A DNA stretch of 44,695 nt, taken from the NCBI GenBank assembly GCA_910584665.1, contig CAJUBL010000020.1, positions 1-44,695 of the forward strand. The letters are read 5' to 3'. Shown piece by piece: positions 42,204-44,695 of this stretch. This stretch comes from an uncultured Muribaculaceae bacterium. GTDB taxonomy: Bacteria > Bacteroidota > Bacteroidia > Bacteroidales > Muribaculaceae. The notes under the pieces were generated by a model that had not been told where the DNA came from, searched no databases, and was given only the letters and a program-made list of their open reading frames with translations. Each line of letters opens with the position of its first letter. The stretch's first letter is position 1. The position numbers and the translations under genes are program-made.

Positions 42204-43317
42204 GAGACATTACAGGTTTATTGATCGGATGATGATAATTACAACAAGACACGGTATCAATGGATACATTCAGATTGTACCGGTCAAATATATCACGGGC
42301 GCTCTTAAGAAACCGACTGCGATGATACTCCCACGGGGATGCCTCCATGATATCACATGCATTAACCAGGCGGAAGTTATGGCCACCCCCTGCAGGTATT
42401 GTAAAAACCGGCAGGTAACCGGCACCATCAATATACGGTCGTCCGTCCAAGGTCCGTTTCAGCGACAGCCTTACCATAACCCCGCCACGGGTATCACGGG
42501 TTTTCATATTGGAGATAAAATTCCCCAGAGAATATACAATCAACTGCCTGCGTAGCGGATCATCGTCAGCCACCCTCAGTTCCATAGGCTGTATCACATG
42601 CGGGTGACCGCCCATAACCACATCCACACCACGGTCAAGCAGGAACTGTCCCAACCTCTTCTGGACGTCATTTGGCAACAGACGGTACTCATCTCCCCAA
42701 TGTATAGCTACAACAACAATTTCAGCACCGGCACTTCTCGCAGCAATGATATCACGATCCATCGCCAGAGTGTCGATATAATCGACCACGACATCCTGCC
42801 CGGGCCCGATTCCGTTCGTACCGTAAGTATAGTTCAGAAAGCCTACTTTATAGCCTTTGATGTCTTTTACAAACGGGATGCGCGATTTTCGTTCGATGCT
42901 GTCTCTATAGGTACCTATATGATCGACATTCATAGAATCAAGTACCGTCACGGTTCGTTTCAGGCCATTGTCCCGGCGGTCCAGAGTATGATTGTTGGCA
43001 GTAAGAAACATATCAAAACCTGCATTCTTCAATGCCCCGGCATAACTGTCGGGTGAACAGAAGCACGGATACCCGGCGTACGGTTTTCCACCAAGCGGTG
43101 TCTCAAGATTCACCACAGCATAGTCGGCCTTCGATATATATGGTGCAACCGCCTCGAAACACTCGCTATAGTCGTATTTACCGTCAGCCGTACGGGCAGC
43201 CTCTATCTGGGCTGAATGCTGCATCGCGTCACCGGCAAAAACAATATCGACAGGCTGGCTCAGAGAAGCCAGCACTGCCGCTATATATACCGATAGAGAC
43301 TGAAGCAGACTGTCCAT
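42196..43317 (-). CDS. CapA-family (poly-gamma-glutamate synthesis type) metallophosphatase-fold protein
   Basis: A 373-residue protein with a short hydrophobic N-terminus. DIVFAGDAMQH (24-34), VVNLETPLGG (about 68-77), LTANNHTLDRRDNG (about 104-117), VVAIHWGDEY (about 201-210) and VVMGGHPHVIQPME (about 233-246) are the five motifs of the CapA/PGA_cap family, related to calcineurin-like phosphoesterases. Capsule and poly-gamma-glutamate links come from relatives; the role here is unknown since no capsule genes are adjacent. Confidence 0.88.
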   Translation of the reverse strand: MDSLLQSLSVYIAAVLASLSQPVDIVFAGDAMQHSAQIEAARTADGKYDYSECFEAVAPYISKADYAVVNLETPLGGKPYAGYPCFCSPDSYAGALKNAGFDMFLTANNHTLDRRDNGLKRTVTVLDSMNVDHIGTYRDSIERKSRIPFVKDIKGYKVGFLNYTYGTNGIGPGQDVVVDYIDTLAMDRDIIAARSAGAEIVVVAIHWGDEYRLLPNDVQKRLGQFLLDRGVDVVMGGHPHVIQPMELRVADDDPLRRQLIVYSLGNFISNMKTRDTRGGVMVRLSLKRTLDGRPYIDGAGYLPVFTIPAGGGHNFRLVNACDIMEASPWEYHRSRFLKSARDIFDRYNLNVSIDTVSCCNYHHPINKPVMSHE

Positions 43318-43381
43318 AATACGTCAGAGTGTTCCGGATTTAACGAAACTGTTCAATCACACCATCTTCTCATAACGTTCA

Positions 43382-44260
43382 TCAAGGATAGACTGTTCCC
43401 TTGGCCGCAAGAAGAGTGTTCTTCATAAGTGAGACAATCGTCATGGGACCTACACCGCCCGGTACAGGTGTGATATACGAACACTTGGGAGCAACGTTCT
43501 CAAAGTCCACATCACCGCAGAGACGGAAGCCGCTCTTACGTGATGCGTCGGGAACGCGGGTCGTGCCAACATCAATAATTGCAGCACCATCCTTCACCAT
43601 ATCGGCCGTGACAAAACCGGGTTTACCGAGAGCCGCGATAATAATATCGGCACGACGTGTATGACTGGCGAGATCACGGGTAGAACTGTGACACACGGTG
43701 ACAGTGGCATCACCGCCTGCCTTCTGCATCAGCAGGGCCGCCACCGGTTTTCCCACGATATTGCTACGGCCAAGCACAACACAATCAGCACCTTTGACCG
43801 GAACGTCATAGCGAGACAGCAACTCGACAATACCGGCAGGGGTCGCAGAGTGGAAACAAGGGAGTCCGATCGACTGGCGGCCGACGTTGACCGGATGGAA
43901 TCCATCGACATCCTTACGGTAGTCAATAGCTTCTATAACGCGTTGCTCGTTGATGTGACGGGGAAGCGGCAACTGCACTATAAAGCCGTCAACATCGGCA
44001 TCATTGTTGAGTTTATTTATGGTGTCCAGAAGGGTATCCTCGGTAACATCATCTTCAAACCGTATCAGCGTAGATTTGAATCCACACACCTCACAGGCCC
44101 TGACCTTATTGGCGACATACGTCTCACTGCCACCATCATGGCCCACGAGTATTGCAACGAGATGGGGACGGCGTTTCCCCCCGGCCACCATAGCTTCAAC
44201 TTCCTGCGCGATCTCCTTTTTGATGTCATCAGACACCTTCTTTCCGTCAATCAATGTCAT
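43382..44260 (-). CDS. folD: Bifunctional methylenetetrahydrofolate dehydrogenase/methenyltetrahydrofolate cyclohydrolase
   Basis: A 292-residue cytoplasmic enzyme interconverting methylene- and formyl-tetrahydrofolate. SETYVANKVRACE holds the catalytic Tyr48 and Lys52, FIVQLPLPRHI is the folate-binding signature, GRSNIVGKPVA is the NADP-binding glycine loop, and TPVPGGVGPMTIVSLM the C-terminal signature. The start at 44260 (MTLIDGKKV) matches the family; an upstream in-frame extension at 44320 does not. It lies about 65 bases after ffh. With metF at 28 kb it forms part of one-carbon metabolism. Confidence 0.96.
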   Translation of the reverse strand: MTLIDGKKVSDDIKKEIAQEVEAMVAGGKRRPHLVAILVGHDGGSETYVANKVRACEVCGFKSTLIRFEDDVTEDTLLDTINKLNNDADVDGFIVQLPLPRHINEQRVIEAIDYRKDVDGFHPVNVGRQSIGLPCFHSATPAGIVELLSRYDVPVKGADCVVLGRSNIVGKPVAALLMQKAGGDATVTVCHSSTRDLASHTRRADIIIAALGKPGFVTADMVKDGAAIIDVGTTRVPDASRKSGFRLCGDVDFENVAPKCSYITPVPGGVGPMTIVSLMKNTLLAAKGTVYP

Positions 44261-44325
44261 ATCAAAACACAATCTAACTAAGATATAATCCTGTAATTCA
44301 AATTGATGAGAATGCCTCAATTTTT

Positions 44326-44695
44326 TTATCGTCTCATACCGCGCATAGCTCCCATAAGCTTCATCGGGTTCTTCATACCGCTCACAGCCTTCATGGCCTT
44401 ACGTGTCTGTTCAAACTGATTGAGCAGACGGTTGACCTCCTGAAGGCTTGTGCCTGAACCGGCGGCGATACGCTTGCGGCGGCTACCGTTGATAATCTCC
44501 GGTTTCTCACGCTCAGCAGCTGTCATAGAATAGATTATAGCCTCAATGCCCTTGAAAGCATTGTCGTCAATCTCCACATCCTTGATAGCTTTACCAAGTC
44601 CCGGTATCATTGAAGCGAGATCCTTGAGGTTGCCCATCTTCTTGATCTGCTGTATCTGAGCAAGAAAATCATTGAAATTAAACTGGTTCTTTCGT
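44326..44695 (-). CDS. ffh: Signal recognition particle protein Ffh, C-terminal part (cut by the window edge)
   Basis: The last 122 residues are visible; the gene continues beyond 44695. It starts in the window with FNFNDFLAQIQQIKKMGNL and contains the M-domain helices that bind SRP RNA and signal peptides: GSRRKRIAAGSGTSLQEVNRLLNQFE is the conserved RNA-binding motif, and the end is Met-rich (KNPMKLMGAMRGMRR). An apparent ATG at 44637 is internal, not the start. Confidence 0.95.
   Translation of the reverse strand, partial: RKNQFNFNDFLAQIQQIKKMGNLKDLASMIPGLGKAIKDVEIDDNAFKGIEAIIYSMTAAEREKPEIINGSRRKRIAAGSGTSLQEVNRLLNQFEQTRKAMKAVSGMKNPMKLMGAMRGMRR

Noticed and set aside
1..44695. CRISPR arrays, insertion sequences, prophage or integrase genes
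   Set aside because: I saw no regularly spaced repeats, transposase or integrase motifs, or terminal inverted repeats with target duplications.

Overview
The window looks like ordinary chromosome from a Bacteroidota bacterium, most likely a gut Bacteroidales (a Muribaculaceae-like genome is my best guess, not proven). The reasons are a 286-residue primary sigma factor without region 1.1; repeated promoters of the Bacteroidota type (TTTG or TTG, about 19-20 bases, then TAnnTTTG); few Shine-Dalgarno sites; many lipobox proteins; a carboxypeptidase-regulatory-domain TonB receptor; and an arabinose operon controlled by a Nudix-type regulator. I see no insertion sequence, prophage, CRISPR array or rRNA.

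Layout. 1-6.6 kb: a NagB-like sugar-phosphate isomerase/deaminase convergent with an NlpC/P60 lipoprotein, then an HtrA/DegP protease, a two-gene ABC-2 exporter and rpoD. 6.6-11.7 kb: a TonB-dependent receptor followed by a large surface-type lipoprotein with no SusD, closed by a strong terminator. 11.7-18.3 kb: a Mug-like DNA glycosylase, then a probable operon dedA-rpe-ftsK-lolA-trxB. 18.3-21.4 kb: a 293-base gap with a perfect 13-bp stem, yqgE, and convergent to it a PagL-like outer-membrane protein translationally coupled to an unknown lipoprotein. 21.5-29.2 kb (minus strand): an operon metF-holB-addB-like-hemW-recR-GNAT with overlaps or gaps of a few bases, preceded by an initiator-type tRNA-Met with its own promoter and terminator. 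29.2-31.8 kb: type II NADH dehydrogenase behind two copies of a 22-bp near-palindrome, and a DUF3943 protein. 31.8-39.4 kb (minus strand): a complete L-arabinose operon galM-symporter-araR-araD-araA-araB with a dyad at its head. 39.5-44.7 kb: an outer-membrane beta-barrel protein, rmuC, a BamE-like small protein overlapping a CapA-family protein, folD, and the C-terminal end of ffh cut by the window edge.

Function. The arabinose genes form one pathway: the symporter imports sugar, the lipoprotein mutarotase equilibrates anomers, AraA-AraB-AraD convert L-arabinose to D-xylulose-5-phosphate, and the Nudix-box-degenerate AraR probably senses the sugar. The nearby rpe would pass pentose phosphates on. 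The metF operon mixes one-carbon metabolism, replication, repair and heme-chaperone genes.

The items most worth a second look are the twin 22-bp dyads ahead of ndh, the dyad ahead of the arabinose operon, the TonB receptor/lipoprotein pair, the PagL-like/lipoprotein pair, and the structured trxB-yqgE gap. I found no clearly new defence or mobile system.
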